From: Adlercreutzia muris
Lineage (GTDB): Bacteria > Actinomycetota > Coriobacteriia > Coriobacteriales > Eggerthellaceae
Assembly (NCBI RefSeq): GCF_008831045.1
Contig: NZ_WAJS01000001.1
Coordinates: 120,876 to 184,875 of the forward strand
Direction: 5' to 3'
DNA length: 64,000 nt
Numbering within the stretch: position 1 is the stretch's first letter; the number at the start of each line of letters is the position of its first letter. The notes beneath the pieces are model-generated. The model was not told the origin of the DNA, made no database searches, and saw only the letters and a list, made by a program, of their open reading frames with translations. Below, piece after piece: positions 44,821 to 52,610 of this stretch. A program made the translations under genes and the position numbers.

Positions 44821-45138
44821 ATGGGAAAGAAAGACGTTGAGGCCCTGGACATCACCTTCGACGAGCTGCCCACCTACCTGCACACGAACCACTCTCTGTA
44901 TATGGAAGTGGCCGACGGCCTGTACTACCTCACCGATGTGAACGACCAGTACTGGCGCGCGCAGGACACCAACCAGTTCAACGAGAAGGGGCACTACGTC
45001 GACTGCAGCCCCCTCGTGCCCACCATCGCCGAGTTTCTGGAGCTGCCCTTCCACGAGGGTAAATCCGTGCGCGACCTGGCTGAAGAGGCCACCTTCTACG
45101 CCTCGGGCGACGGCAAGGACATGCCCGAGGACCTCTAG
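44821..45138 (+). CDS. Conserved small protein of unknown function (paralogue B)
   Basis: 105 residues, roughly 60% identical to paralogue A over the core (PTYLHTNHSLYMEV, GLYYLTDVNDQYWRAQDTNQ, FNEKGHYVDCSPLVPTIAEF). It lacks the Ala/Glu-rich tail of A. AGGAGCACCC precedes the ATG. A terminator follows at 45187. Function unknown. Confidence 0.75.
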   Translation: MGKKDVEALDITFDELPTYLHTNHSLYMEVADGLYYLTDVNDQYWRAQDTNQFNEKGHYVDCSPLVPTIAEFLELPFHEGKSVRDLAEEATFYASGDGKDMPEDL

Positions 45139-45186
45139 GGGGCGTCGCTGTCGGCCCTCAGGGGCCCGACTCCGCCCAGCCTCTCG

Positions 45187-45224
45187 CAACCCCCGAGGAA
45201 ATGCACCCTGCACCTCGGGGGTTG
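45187..45224 (+). terminator. Terminator of the small-protein operon
   Basis: Stem CAACCCCCGAGG / CCTCGGGGGTTG (12 bp) with a 14-base loop. The extended -10 box of the Mrp gene begins at its last base, so the two signals are fused. Confidence 0.75.
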
Positions 45225-45233
45225 TGCTATGAT
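45225..45233 (+). promoter_or_regulatory. Extended -10 promoter of the Mrp gene
   Basis: TGCTATGAT about 62 bp before the ATG at 45296, same 9-mer as at 44352. Confidence 0.5.
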
Positions 45234-45295
45234 GCCCCACGAACTATCTTGGTTGCGAATAATGCAACCGCCTGAGAAGAGAGAAAGAAGGAATC

Positions 45296-46153
45296 ATGGC
45301 AGAAGAATGCTCCCACGAGTGCTCCAGCTGCGGCGTGTCCGGCTGCGGAGACCGCACTGCTGAGGCGGGCCCCTCTACGCTGGAGGCCAATAAGCGCTCC
45401 AACATCAAGCACGTGGTGGGCGTGGTGTCTGGTAAGGGCGGCGTGGGCAAGTCCCTCGTCACGAGCCTGCTGGCCTCCGAGATGAACAAGCGCGGCTACA
45501 AGGTGGCCATTCTGGACGCCGACATTACCGGCCCCTCCATTCCGAAGTCCTTCGGCGTGGATGCCCGCCTGACCGGCGATGCCGACGGCATCAATCCCGC
45601 CGCCTCCGCCAGCGGCATCAAGCTCATGTCCGTGAACCTCATGCTGCCCGAGGGCGACATGCCCGTGGCCTGGCGCGGTCCGGTGGTCTCCGGCGCCATC
45701 AAGCAGTTCTGGCAGGAAGTGAACTGGGGCGACGTGGACTACATGTTCGTCGATATGCCTCCGGGAACCTCGGATGTGTTCCTCACCGTGTTCCAGTCGC
45801 TGCCCGTGGACGGCATCGTCACCGTGTCGGCGCCCCAGGAGCTGGTGGCCATGATCGTGGGCAAGGCCGTGAACCTGGCCCGCTCCCTGGAGGTGCCCGT
45901 GGTGGGCCTCGTGGAGAACATGGCCTACTTCAAGTGCGACGACTGCGGCAAGGAGCACCATATCTTCGGCGAGCCCCAGGGCGCGGCTGTGGCTGAGAAG
46001 TACGCCATCCCCGCCGTGGCCACCCTGCCCATGGACCCGAACTTCGCCCGTTTGGTGGACGAGGGCCGTGTGGAGGCCTACGACGTGGAAGGTGCCCTGG
46101 ACGGCATCATCGAGCAGGTGGAGAAGGCCGCTGCCGAGGCTGCCGAAAAATAG
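45296..46153 (+). CDS. Mrp/NBP35-family Fe-S cluster carrier ATPase
   Basis: 285 residues. Deviant Walker A GKGGVGKS at 46-53, switch regions LDADITGPSIP and FVDMPPGTSD, and the C-terminal CxxC in FKCDDCGKEHHIFG that binds a bridging [4Fe-4S] cluster. An N-terminal Cys group (C5, C9, C12, C17) as in the Nbp35-like form may hold another cluster. It probably delivers Fe-S clusters to apoproteins, which suits a genome rich in Fe-S molybdoenzymes. AGAAAGAAGGA precedes the ATG. Confidence 0.93.
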   Translation: MAEECSHECSSCGVSGCGDRTAEAGPSTLEANKRSNIKHVVGVVSGKGGVGKSLVTSLLASEMNKRGYKVAILDADITGPSIPKSFGVDARLTGDADGINPAASASGIKLMSVNLMLPEGDMPVAWRGPVVSGAIKQFWQEVNWGDVDYMFVDMPPGTSDVFLTVFQSLPVDGIVTVSAPQELVAMIVGKAVNLARSLEVPVVGLVENMAYFKCDDCGKEHHIFGEPQGAAVAEKYAIPAVATLPMDPNFARLVDEGRVEAYDVEGALDGIIEQVEKAAAEAAEK

Positions 46154-46176
46154 CAAAAACTTTTTCAAAAAAGTAC

Positions 46177-46204
46177 TTGCGCCCCCGACCCGTTGTGCTA
46201 TTAT
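46177..46204 (+). promoter_or_regulatory. tRNA-Ala promoter
   Basis: TTGCGC at 46177-46182, 16-bp spacer, TATTAT at 46199-46204 with TGC before it. It lies 18 bp before the tRNA and downstream of the Mrp stop. Confidence 0.65.
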
Positions 46205-46221
46205 ATTCCTCGCACTTTTAC

Positions 46222-46297
46222 GGGGCCTTAGCTCAGCTGGGAGAGCGCATGGCTGGCAGCCATGAGGTCAGGGGTTCGATCCCCCTAGGCTCCACCA
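46222..46297 (+). tRNA. tRNA-Ala (anticodon GGC)
   Basis: A full cloverleaf can be drawn: 7-bp acceptor (GGGGCCT / AGGCTCC) with a G3-U70 wobble pair, the alanine identity element; D-stem GCTC/GAGC; anticodon stem CATGG/CCATG with loop CTGGCAG (anticodon GGC); T-arm AGGGG-TTCGATC-CCCCT; encoded CCA at the end. It reads codon GCC. The 3' half overlaps, antisense, the end of the adjacent recombinase frame, consistent with a phage attachment site here. Confidence 0.97.
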
Positions 46298-47729
46298 TAG
46301 GAGAATTAGACGAACACCGTTTTAACTGGTGTTCGTCTTTTTTTGGCGGCGTGAAATTGTCGCCGTAATAGTCAAAGGCGAAGTACAACCGCACTTCGGC
46401 TTTGTCGATCTGCACCGCCCGCACAAACATTGTTAGGATTTCTTGCGGGTTCATTTCTTCGGCTACATTGTCTAGCCAGTCCATCAATTCCGAAAAGCCC
46501 GGTTCAATGTTTTCATTGGCCTTGGCTATCTGATATTCGGTTTCCAACGCATCTTTGCGGGCTTTCAAATCCTCAATGCGTCCTTTGCCGCCCGGTGGCG
46601 CTATGCCGTCTTCTATGGCTTGCCAGATTCGTTCAAACGCGGCATCAATCCTTTTTATTTCCTTGCGTAGGCGCTCGCTTTCAAGCGGCGCATCTTCCAT
46701 AGTGGCTTCATAGGTTGCCATGCCGTCGGCAATGCGCTTGCGCACGTCGGGGCGCTCTAGGGCGCATATGGTCATGTCAACTATGGCATCTTCCAAAATG
46801 TCGCGTCTGAAAGTGCGCTTGCACTTCTTGCACTTGTAATAGGCATAGACCGTGCCGCTTTTGCCGGTGCCGGACGTTCCGGCAAGAGTGTTGCCGCACT
46901 CTGCGCAATACAGCTTGCCGGTTAGCGGCCATTCTGCGGCGTGGTCTACGCGGCGACGCGGGCGCGGATTTCCTAAGATGCTTATTAGCATATCTTGTTC
47001 AGCTTTCGGCCAGAGCGCGGGCATTCCACCTTCAACCACGTGCCCGGCGTAGCTATACGTGCCGCCATTTTGCGGGCGCAACAACAGCTTCTTAGCGCGA
47101 TCATGGTTAATGGGCTTTCCCTGACGTGTGCGCACGTTTGCAACAGCCCTGACCACTTCGGCGATTATCGAACCTGCAAACACCATGTTTTTCATTTTGT
47201 GCAGCACCGCAGCTTCGCGGTCATTGATAACGTAGCGCCCTTCTACAATGTCCCAACCGTAGAGCGTGCGGCCATTCGCCATGCACCTTTGCACGTTCTT
47301 CTGTATGCCGTCAATGATGCGTTCGCTGTCTATGGCGCTTTCCCATTCGGCCAGCACTTCGAGCATTCCCAATTGCAGCACGCCAGCCGAACCGCTGGCG
47401 ATTTCCTCACCGGCGTAGAGTATTTCAACACCGGCTTTGCGCAGCATGATGCGCGTTAGCGCCATTTCGTCACGGTTGCGCATGATGCGCGGCACCTTGT
47501 AGATCACCACATAATCAAACAGCCCTAACCGGGCATCGTTCATCATCTGTTTGTATTCGCGCCGGTCAGTGTTGCGCCCCGTCTTGGCGTAGTCCGCATA
47601 TATCTTCACCAGTTCAAGGCCGTTTTCAGCTATGTAGCGGGTGCCAGCGTCAACCTGTATTTCGATGCTTTCCGACCGTTGGTTGTGTGACGAAAAGCGG
47701 GCGTATATAGCCGCTCTACGTTTGACCAT
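46233..47729 (-). CDS. Large serine recombinase (phage integrase/resolvase family)
   Basis: 498 residues from ATG 47729. The N-terminal resolvase domain has the catalytic core IYARFSS (R11, S13) and the later RIMRNRDEMALTRIML region. A recombinase domain and a zinc ribbon (CAECG and CKKCKR) follow, then a coiled-coil and C-terminus. Large serine recombinases integrate phages and ICEs without tRNA-like crossover needs. Oddly, the last 22 codons (ending MRSPS) are the complement of the tRNA-Ala gene, so the protein end is supplied by host DNA at the junction. Part of the 3' coding region is also the tRNA's terminator. Confidence 0.9.
   Translation of the reverse strand: MVKRRAAIYARFSSHNQRSESIEIQVDAGTRYIAENGLELVKIYADYAKTGRNTDRREYKQMMNDARLGLFDYVVIYKVPRIMRNRDEMALTRIMLRKAGVEILYAGEEIASGSAGVLQLGMLEVLAEWESAIDSERIIDGIQKNVQRCMANGRTLYGWDIVEGRYVINDREAAVLHKMKNMVFAGSIIAEVVRAVANVRTRQGKPINHDRAKKLLLRPQNGGTYSYAGHVVEGGMPALWPKAEQDMLISILGNPRPRRRVDHAAEWPLTGKLYCAECGNTLAGTSGTGKSGTVYAYYKCKKCKRTFRRDILEDAIVDMTICALERPDVRKRIADGMATYEATMEDAPLESERLRKEIKRIDAAFERIWQAIEDGIAPPGGKGRIEDLKARKDALETEYQIAKANENIEPGFSELMDWLDNVAEEMNPQEILTMFVRAVQIDKAEVRLYFAFDYYGDNFTPPKKDEHQLKRCSSNSPMVEPRGIEPLTSWLPAMRSPS
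46308..46344 (+). terminator. Terminator of tRNA-Ala
   Basis: Stem AGACGAACACC / GGTGTTCGTCT with a 9-base loop and seven T residues, 10 bp after the tRNA. It lies inside the antisense recombinase frame. Confidence 0.85.
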
Positions 47730-47793
47730 GATAAAATCACCTTGCCTATTTGGTATTGCCCCGCGCCAGCCGTCAAACCTGCGCGGGGTTTTT

Positions 47794-48036
47794 CTATTGT
47801 TCGGGAATCGTGATTGTGTCCGACAGACCAAGAATGAAATCAGCGGAGCAATGAAGCAGGTTAACTAGCAACCTGATTTCCTCACCATTGGGCGCACGTT
47901 TCCCGCTTTCCCAACGTGAAATAGTCTGCTTATGCACGCCGATTGCTTCCGCTACTTGATCTTGATTCAAGCCAGCGGCTTTGCGTGCAATCGCTATACG
48001 CGAACCAATCAGGCGTTTTACATTTTCGTTATCCAT
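47794..48036 (-). CDS. CI-like phage repressor (XRE/HTH_3)
   Basis: 80 residues from ATG 48036 (AAAGG upstream). One HTH_3 domain: GSRIAIARKAAGLNQDQVAE, AIGVHKQTISRWESGKR, and LLHCSADFILGLSD. Divergent from the Cro-like gene at 48199 with operator-like repeats between them, the standard layout of a lysogeny switch. No separate oligomerisation or peptidase domain is present, so it is a minimal repressor. Which of the two acts as CI is inferred from orientation toward the recombinase. Confidence 0.82.
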   Translation of the reverse strand: MDNENVKRLIGSRIAIARKAAGLNQDQVAEAIGVHKQTISRWESGKRAPNGEEIRLLVNLLHCSADFILGLSDTITIPEQ

Positions 48037-48090
48037 TTGCCTAACCTTTCCCGCTTGTGAGCCTTGCGGATAATTGTATACAAAATATTG

Positions 48091-48144
48091 TTGACGCGCT
48101 AGACCGTTCGGCTTATTATCTAAACCACAAAGTAAGCCGTTTGG
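48091..48144 (+). promoter_or_regulatory. Promoter and paired operators of the lysogeny switch
   Basis: TTGACG (48091-48096), exactly 17 bp, TATTAT (48114-48119): a strong rightward promoter for the Cro-like gene. Two related sites, AATAAGCCGAACGG (minus, 48104-48117) and AGTAAGCCGTTTGG (plus, 48131-48144), agree at 10 of 14 positions in inverted orientation; the first overlaps the -10 box. Likely repressor sites. Confidence 0.7.
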
Positions 48145-48198
48145 TTTATTTTGGAAACACAAAGGCTTATACGAGCAGAAAGAAAGGGGGTAGGAATT

Positions 48199-48402
48199 AT
48201 GGGCAACTATCGCAAAGCACGCGAGCGCAAGGGCTATACCGCCCAAGAAGCGGCAACGCGCCTTGGCGTATCCATCACCACGCTTGGTTCATGGGAGAAC
48301 GGGAAAACGTCACCCACTGCGCAACGCCTGATTCAGCTTTGCAAGTTGTACGAATGCACGGCAGACGAATTGCTAGGCATCGTGCCTTTTGCAGCAGCTT
48401 AA
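48199..48402 (+). CDS. Cro-like HTH protein
   Basis: 67 residues from ATG 48199 with AAAGGGGGTAGG upstream. HTH_3 motif: RKARERKGYTAQEAATRLGV, SITTLGSWENGKTSPTAQRL and ECTADELLGI. First gene of the rightward early transcript from the promoter at 48091. Size and position fit a Cro-type repressor of the divergent repressor promoter. Confidence 0.8.
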   Translation: MGNYRKARERKGYTAQEAATRLGVSITTLGSWENGKTSPTAQRLIQLCKLYECTADELLGIVPFAAA

Positions 48403-48472
48403 CGGGCATCGGTCTAGCGCGTTGGTTCTAAGAAAGGAGAAAAACCAATGACCAAACCACGACCGAAAGCGA

Positions 48473-48877
48473 ATGTTAACCACCATGAAAACCAGCGCTA
48501 AAACCTTTGGTTTTGATAATGGTTACCGACCGCGAGGGCGGCAAGCTGGATGCAACGCAAGCGGCTTTCTTTCAAAGCCTTGCAACCGCTTTACGATGCC
48601 GCCACAAAAACGAAGCAAGCGCACGGCTGGAACCCGCACGCTTGCACGTCAAAAATGCTGGCCGCAATTTGACGAAGAAATCTTAGCACGTTGGCCGCGC
48701 CTTTGGCAGCGCATTGCCGTTATGGCTTTCCTAGCGCTCACAATGTCCGGCATCTTGCCCATGGCCGTTGCCACCTTCCAAATCTGGCTTGGCGACACCT
48801 ACGGGCTTTGGCTGACGGCTCTTTGCATCGTCGTTGACGCTGCCGTGATCGTGTGGCTGGTGAAGCGCTATGCCTAA
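48473..48877 (+). CDS. Small phage membrane protein (uncertain start)
   Basis: 134 residues in the longest form. The C-terminal 70 contain two hydrophobic helices (VMAFLALTMSGILPMAVATF, LWLTALCIVVDAAVIVWLV). The N-terminal half is basic and low in conserved look. Another frame in the same stretch, ATG 48519 to TAG 48686 (55 residues), may be the real first gene, with the membrane part starting later. I do not recognise either. The end overlaps the next gene by 8 bp. Confidence 0.45.
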   Translation: MLTTMKTSAKTFGFDNGYRPRGRQAGCNASGFLSKPCNRFTMPPQKRSKRTAGTRTLARQKCWPQFDEEILARWPRLWQRIAVMAFLALTMSGILPMAVATFQIWLGDTYGLWLTALCIVVDAAVIVWLVKRYA

Positions 48878-49052
48878 AGCCACATTCGAGCGCGACAAGC
48901 GCGGATTCTGGACGGCCTACATTGAGCAGGGCGGCGGTGTGCGCGTTCGCCACCCGTTGCCGGTGCCGTTCACTGCCACGTATGAGCAAGCCCGCTTCGC
49001 CTTTGATTGCTTGCTGGCACGCCTTGAAAGGCAGCACCGCTATGAACGTTGA
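48870..49052 (+). CDS. Small phage protein of unknown function
   Basis: 60 residues (KATFERDKRGFWTAYIEQGG at the start), rich in Arg and aromatic residues, no known motif. It overlaps its neighbours on both sides, as phage early genes usually do. Confidence 0.6.
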   Translation: MPKATFERDKRGFWTAYIEQGGGVRVRHPLPVPFTATYEQARFAFDCLLARLERQHRYER

Positions 49053-49440
49053 TGACTACACGCAGCCCGTGGAAGCCGTCATAGCCCAAGAACGCGCCTT
49101 TGTGTTCCCGGTGCCGCTCAAAGCTGAAAGCTACCGCGAGTTGTTCAACGAGTGGTTGCGGGTCAATCCCAAGGCGGCGCACGAAATCGAGTTGACGGCG
49201 CTTGCCATCCACCGGCGCGGCTTGCGGGTGTCCACGAAGTACCTAATTGAGCGCGTGCGATACGAGAGCGCTTACAGGCTTGTAGCGGTGCCCTACACCG
49301 ACCAGCACGGCATCACGCACCACTACAGCATCAACAACACAGTTACCCCGCTGCTTGCGCGGTGGCTGCTTGAAAACAACCCCGACTTGCGCATAGAGAC
49401 GCGCAAATCAATGTTCGACAGGAAGGACGAAAAGAAATGA
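49042..49440 (+). CDS. Phage early protein of unknown function
   Basis: 132 residues from ATG 49042 (AAAGG 10 bases before). The segment NEWLRVNPKAAHEIELTALA, then HRRGLRVSTKYLIERVRYES and YSINNTVTPLLARWLLEN resembles small phage proteins that often sit before replication genes. No enzyme motif. The stop overlaps the next start (ATGATGA). Confidence 0.6.
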   Translation: MNVDDYTQPVEAVIAQERAFVFPVPLKAESYRELFNEWLRVNPKAAHEIELTALAIHRRGLRVSTKYLIERVRYESAYRLVAVPYTDQHGITHHYSINNTVTPLLARWLLENNPDLRIETRKSMFDRKDEKK

Positions 49441-49775
49441 TGACCAACACGAAGAAAGCCAAAGAGCGCATCACGGACACTTTCGCGCTGCTTGATTGCG
49501 TGGGTGCCGATGTTGCCATAGTCAACGCCGATACCGGCGAAACCATCAAGCTTGATTCAACGGCGCTGTTCGCCGGTCTGCAAGCCGGTTTGGTTCTCGC
49601 GGCGGCGATCATCGAAGAACCCAAGTTGACCGAGCAGCGCCAAATGGCCGCTGTCACCGGCAGCATCAAGCAAGCTGGCGCAATCTACCTTCGCCGCAAG
49701 GACAGCAAGCACGACGAGGTAGCCGCGAGGGTTGCCGCAATGCACGCCGAAGCAGAGGGGCGCGAAGATGCCTAA
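49437..49775 (+). CDS. Phage early protein of unknown function
   Basis: 112 residues: Lys-rich N-terminus, then a short domain (VADVAIVNADTGETIKLD-like region, AGLQAGLVLAAAIIEEPKL) and a charged tail. Not recognised. Overlaps the genes on both sides. Confidence 0.55.
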   Translation: MMTNTKKAKERITDTFALLDCVGADVAIVNADTGETIKLDSTALFAGLQAGLVLAAAIIEEPKLTEQRQMAAVTGSIKQAGAIYLRRKDSKHDEVAARVAAMHAEAEGREDA

Positions 49776-50205
49776 CGCAAGCGAACTTGCGCAAGACCGC
49801 TTGGCGTACTTCCCGCACGATTCCAACGCGTCCAATGACATTAAGTGCCAGCGCCTTATCAGGCGGCTTGGTTGGAGCGGTTACGGGCGTTGGTGGCGCG
49901 TGTGCGAACTTCTGGCATCCAACAAAGGGCACGTAATCCCGTTCAGCACCGAAGAAGATAAGTTGATTCTGGGTGACGTGCTGCAATTCGGCGACGGCTC
50001 CAACTTCTGCGAACTGCTTTGCATCGAAGAGGTTACGGCGTTCGTAGATCAGTTGCTAAGCATCGGGCTTTTGCAGACCGATGAAAACGGGTGCTTGGAA
50101 AATCCCCGGATGCACGAAAACGCGCTTAGTTTCGGCAAGAAACGTGCAGCCGGACGCAAGGGCGGCAGACCGCGCAAAAACCCACAGCCAAACCAAAACG
50201 CCTGA
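49768..50205 (+). CDS. DUF4373 (Lin1244/Lin1753-like) phage replisome organiser, N-terminal domain
   Basis: 145 residues from ATG 49768. The core YFPHDSNASNDIKCQRLIRR, LGWSGYGRWWRVCELLASN and a following helical part match the DUF4373 domain found at the N-terminus of phage replication initiators. A basic tail RKGGRPRKNPQPNQN ends at TGA TAG. The same frame remains open in character beyond (THEKRENENHTENLGF..., then SKSKSMSRSK), broken by only three stops, so the gene may have been longer. Confidence 0.75.
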   Translation: MPNASELAQDRLAYFPHDSNASNDIKCQRLIRRLGWSGYGRWWRVCELLASNKGHVIPFSTEEDKLILGDVLQFGDGSNFCELLCIEEVTAFVDQLLSIGLLQTDENGCLENPRMHENALSFGKKRAAGRKGGRPRKNPQPNQNA

Positions 50206-50533
50206 TAGACCCATGAAAAGCGCGAGAACGAAAACCACACGGAAAACCTAGGGTTTCCGATATGCAAAGCCGACCATTAAAAAACTGCGAAAGCAATATC
50301 TATGTCTAAGTCTAAGTCTATGTCTAGGTCTAAGGCATTCGGTTTCGGTCATAAAACCGAAACCGAAACCGAATGCCTGTTGCTTGTGACGTTGACTAAC
50401 AAGAAAGTTTCTCTTTCTTGGTTCTTCTTTCTGGGCATGAAATCGCTTCCGCGTTCCTTAAAGCCTGATTTTGCAGTTTTCAACGCGTTTTCCACAAAGT
50501 TTTACACATTCGGCAAGATTGGAGATTTTGACC
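50206..50533. other. Gap with hexamer repeat and large hairpin
   Basis: AT-rich for the region. Six TCTAAG-like hexamers (50301-50336) are followed by a hairpin with 14-bp arms GCATTCGGTTTCGG / CCGAAACCGAATGC (about 50336-50377). No independent gene is supported; the content continues the frame of the replication protein after its stops. A phage replication origin in this gap is possible but unproven. Confidence 0.5.
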
Positions 50534-50752
50534 ATGCCAGTTCATTACGAAAACCACGTTAAGACACGGGAATGCCCGAAGTGCGGCATTCAACGCCCGC
50601 TTGATTGGTTCGCCAACGAGGGTGAACCGTGCTGGAAGTGCAAGAACCTTGCATGGAAGGACAAGCGCACGCCCGAAGATGGCTTGCTTGGCTCAATCAG
50701 CAAGCGCCACGGAAAGCACGCGAAGGGGGCTTGTGATGACCTTATCGGATAA
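50534..50752 (+). CDS. Small zinc-finger-like phage protein
   Basis: 72 residues from ATG 50534, with GGAG 9 bases before. Two CxxC pairs (CPKC, CWKC) 21 residues apart suggest a zinc ribbon. The C-terminus is basic (SKRHGKHAKG). Overlaps the next gene by 17 bp. Confidence 0.65.
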   Translation: MPVHYENHVKTRECPKCGIQRPLDWFANEGEPCWKCKNLAWKDKRTPEDGLLGSISKRHGKHAKGACDDLIG

Positions 50753-51200
50753 GTTGACGCGCGATCAGGTGCGCGATGCGTTCAACCGCAACTTGACCTA
50801 TGCGGACTTGTGCGGCATCGACATTCGGGCTTTGCAAGGTTTCATAGCCATTGAGTGCGCAAGGCATGACCGCAAGCTAGCCAGCAAGGGCGAATTGCTC
50901 ATGCTCATGCAGCCGTCATGTCTCAAAAAGCACGCCCCGAACATCAGTGCATCAACGGAACGTCCGGGGATTTACGAAGCGTTTTTGCGCGTCGATGGCC
51001 GCTATTGGCAAGGCCGCGAAGCGGTCAGCTTCAACGGCGACGGCTTCATAGGCATTGCCGGTTGGGCTGATGACAACAACGTGCAACCGTTCTTGCGCGG
51101 CTTCATGCGCTGGCTCAAAGAGTGGATGAATTGCACGCGCGGCATTCCGCGCAGTGCGATTGCAGACCCGGCGGCATACGCTGCCGCGCTGGCTTGTTAG
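50736..51200 (+). CDS. Phage protein of unknown function
   Basis: 154 residues from ATG 50736 with AAGGGGG upstream. Short helical N-terminus (LTRDQVRDAFNRNLTYADL) that could be a small HTH; the C-terminus has EAVSFNGDGFIGIAGWADD and RGFMRWLKEWMN. Not recognised. Confidence 0.6.
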   Translation: MTLSDKLTRDQVRDAFNRNLTYADLCGIDIRALQGFIAIECARHDRKLASKGELLMLMQPSCLKKHAPNISASTERPGIYEAFLRVDGRYWQGREAVSFNGDGFIGIAGWADDNNVQPFLRGFMRWLKEWMNCTRGIPRSAIADPAAYAAALAC

Positions 51201-51210
51201 GGGGTATCTC

Positions 51211-51774
51211 ATGGGACTTTTCAAACGCGTTGAATGCAATGAGGAAGCCGAGCAACCGAGCATGAGCGCCGCCGAACTTGAACAGATGGTTTATGCGACC
51301 TACCAAGAAAAGCTTGATCTTGCGAAGCAGCTTGACGGCGCGAAAGCCCGTATTGAATCGCTTGAAGAGACGTTGCAGGAAAAGACAACGAAGCTTCGGG
51401 CGGCGGAAGAGTTCGCGCGGCAAAGCGAATCAGAGCGGAAAAGCACCGCATCAAAGATCGAGCCTTTGGAGCAGAGCAAGAAGCAGCTTCAAACCAACCT
51501 AAAGCAGGAAAAGGCACGCGCCGCCACGCTTGAAGTGCGGATTGAGGAATTGGAGAACGCCAGCCGTGGCCGCATGGCGGCTTACCGGCGTGAACTGGTT
51601 GAGGAAATGCAGCGCCAAGCCGTCTGCGCAAGCGGTGGTTGGTCAAAAGCCCGCGTTCTTGGATTCCTTGGTGGTTTCCTGCCGGAAACGGAAGAGGTCA
51701 CTTCATACGACGGCAGCTTTGTTGCGGAATGCGACAGCGAACCAGAGCCGCGCAGAAGCGCCAAAAAGGCGTAA
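51211..51774 (+). CDS. Coiled-coil phage protein
   Basis: 187 residues from ATG 51211. Residues 25-130 form a long heptad coiled coil (LAKQLDGAKARIESLEETLQ, SKIEPLEQSKKQLQTNLKQE). A C-terminal Gly/aromatic segment follows. Possibly a recombination or structural helper; no known family seen. An 87-bp gap without a gene follows. Confidence 0.65.
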   Translation: MGLFKRVECNEEAEQPSMSAAELEQMVYATYQEKLDLAKQLDGAKARIESLEETLQEKTTKLRAAEEFARQSESERKSTASKIEPLEQSKKQLQTNLKQEKARAATLEVRIEELENASRGRMAAYRRELVEEMQRQAVCASGGWSKARVLGFLGGFLPETEEVTSYDGSFVAECDSEPEPRRSAKKA

Positions 51775-51861
51775 AGGGCTACAGATACCCACAAAACACC
51801 AAAAGACGGCCACAGCGGCCACGAGAACCGCGAATGCGGCGAAATCTAGGAAGGTCAGAAT

Positions 51862-52239
51862 ATGGCAAAAGACACTTGGCCGGATTTAAGCACCCGGCAA
51901 GGCTTCATTGAAGCCATTGAGCAAGCGGGGGAATACATACGCGACCACGCAAGCAATCTGCTTGGAGAGTACCCAAGCTTGCTTTGCGAGTTCGACATAA
52001 CCGCGCGTTTTCGCTTCGATGCCGTGCCCACCGTGGAGATCAGGCGCGAGCATATAGCGGCACCGCTGGACGAATACCAGCAACGCCGCGCGGACGTTGA
52101 TAGCGTGGAAAAGGTTTGCCGCGATATGTACCGGGAAATCATCGACCACGACGCGAAGCACCCGGACGAAGTACCGCCAGCAGATGACACACGCGCCCTT
52201 TATGGCGACCGTCTGCGAGCGCTGGGGGTGGCGCTATGA
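51862..52239 (+). CDS. Phage protein of unknown function
   Basis: 125 residues: RQGFIEAIEQAGEYIRDHAS, then FDITARFRFDAVPTVEIRRE, then an acidic region. No motif recognised. Its stop overlaps the next start by 4 bp, so it belongs to the same early operon. Confidence 0.6.
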   Translation: MAKDTWPDLSTRQGFIEAIEQAGEYIRDHASNLLGEYPSLLCEFDITARFRFDAVPTVEIRREHIAAPLDEYQQRRADVDSVEKVCRDMYREIIDHDAKHPDEVPPADDTRALYGDRLRALGVAL

Positions 52240-52610
52240 GCGACGTTAGCTTGCAGCAGATCGAAGCCGCCAAAGACGCGGTTTCGCACCCTAGCCACTA
52301 CACCAGCGGCGGCATTGAGTGCAAGGACGCTATGGCGGCGATGATGGGCACGGGCTATTGCTTGCAGCCATGCGCCAACGACGGCAAGGCCGTGAACCTT
52401 GCGCCCATCGCGCTTTACTGGTGGGGCTGCGCGTTCAAGTACCTATGGCGCTGGATTCGCAAGAACGGCGTTCAAGACCTGAAAAAGTGCAAGCAGTGCA
52501 TTGATTTTCTGATTGAGGAAATCGAGCCGAAGACCACCACCGAAACCAAAGGTTTTGATACTGCTTGGTACGCCAAAGGCGGCGTGTTTGAGGATGGCGG
52601 CAATGAGTAA
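52236..52610 (+). CDS. DUF3310-like phage protein
   Basis: 124 residues. HPSHYTSGGIECKDAM, then YWWGCAFKYLWRWIRKNGV and DLKKCKQCIDFLIEE match DUF3310, a domain common in phage nucleotide-metabolism genes (found beside or fused to MazG-like and similar enzymes). Biochemical role unknown. It overlaps the PAPS-reductase-like gene start by 8 bp. Confidence 0.8.
   Translation: MSDVSLQQIEAAKDAVSHPSHYTSGGIECKDAMAAMMGTGYCLQPCANDGKAVNLAPIALYWWGCAFKYLWRWIRKNGVQDLKKCKQCIDFLIEEIEPKTTTETKGFDTAWYAKGGVFEDGGNE

Noticed and set aside
45226..46168. Minus-strand open frame across the Mrp gene
   Set aside because: His/Gly-rich shadow of a well-defined ATPase gene.
50302..50562. Open frame beginning with Ser-Lys repeats
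   Set aside because: It arises from the TCTAAG hexamers and hairpin, has no ribosome site, and overlaps the start of the zinc-finger-like gene; treated as a continuation of the replication gene frame.
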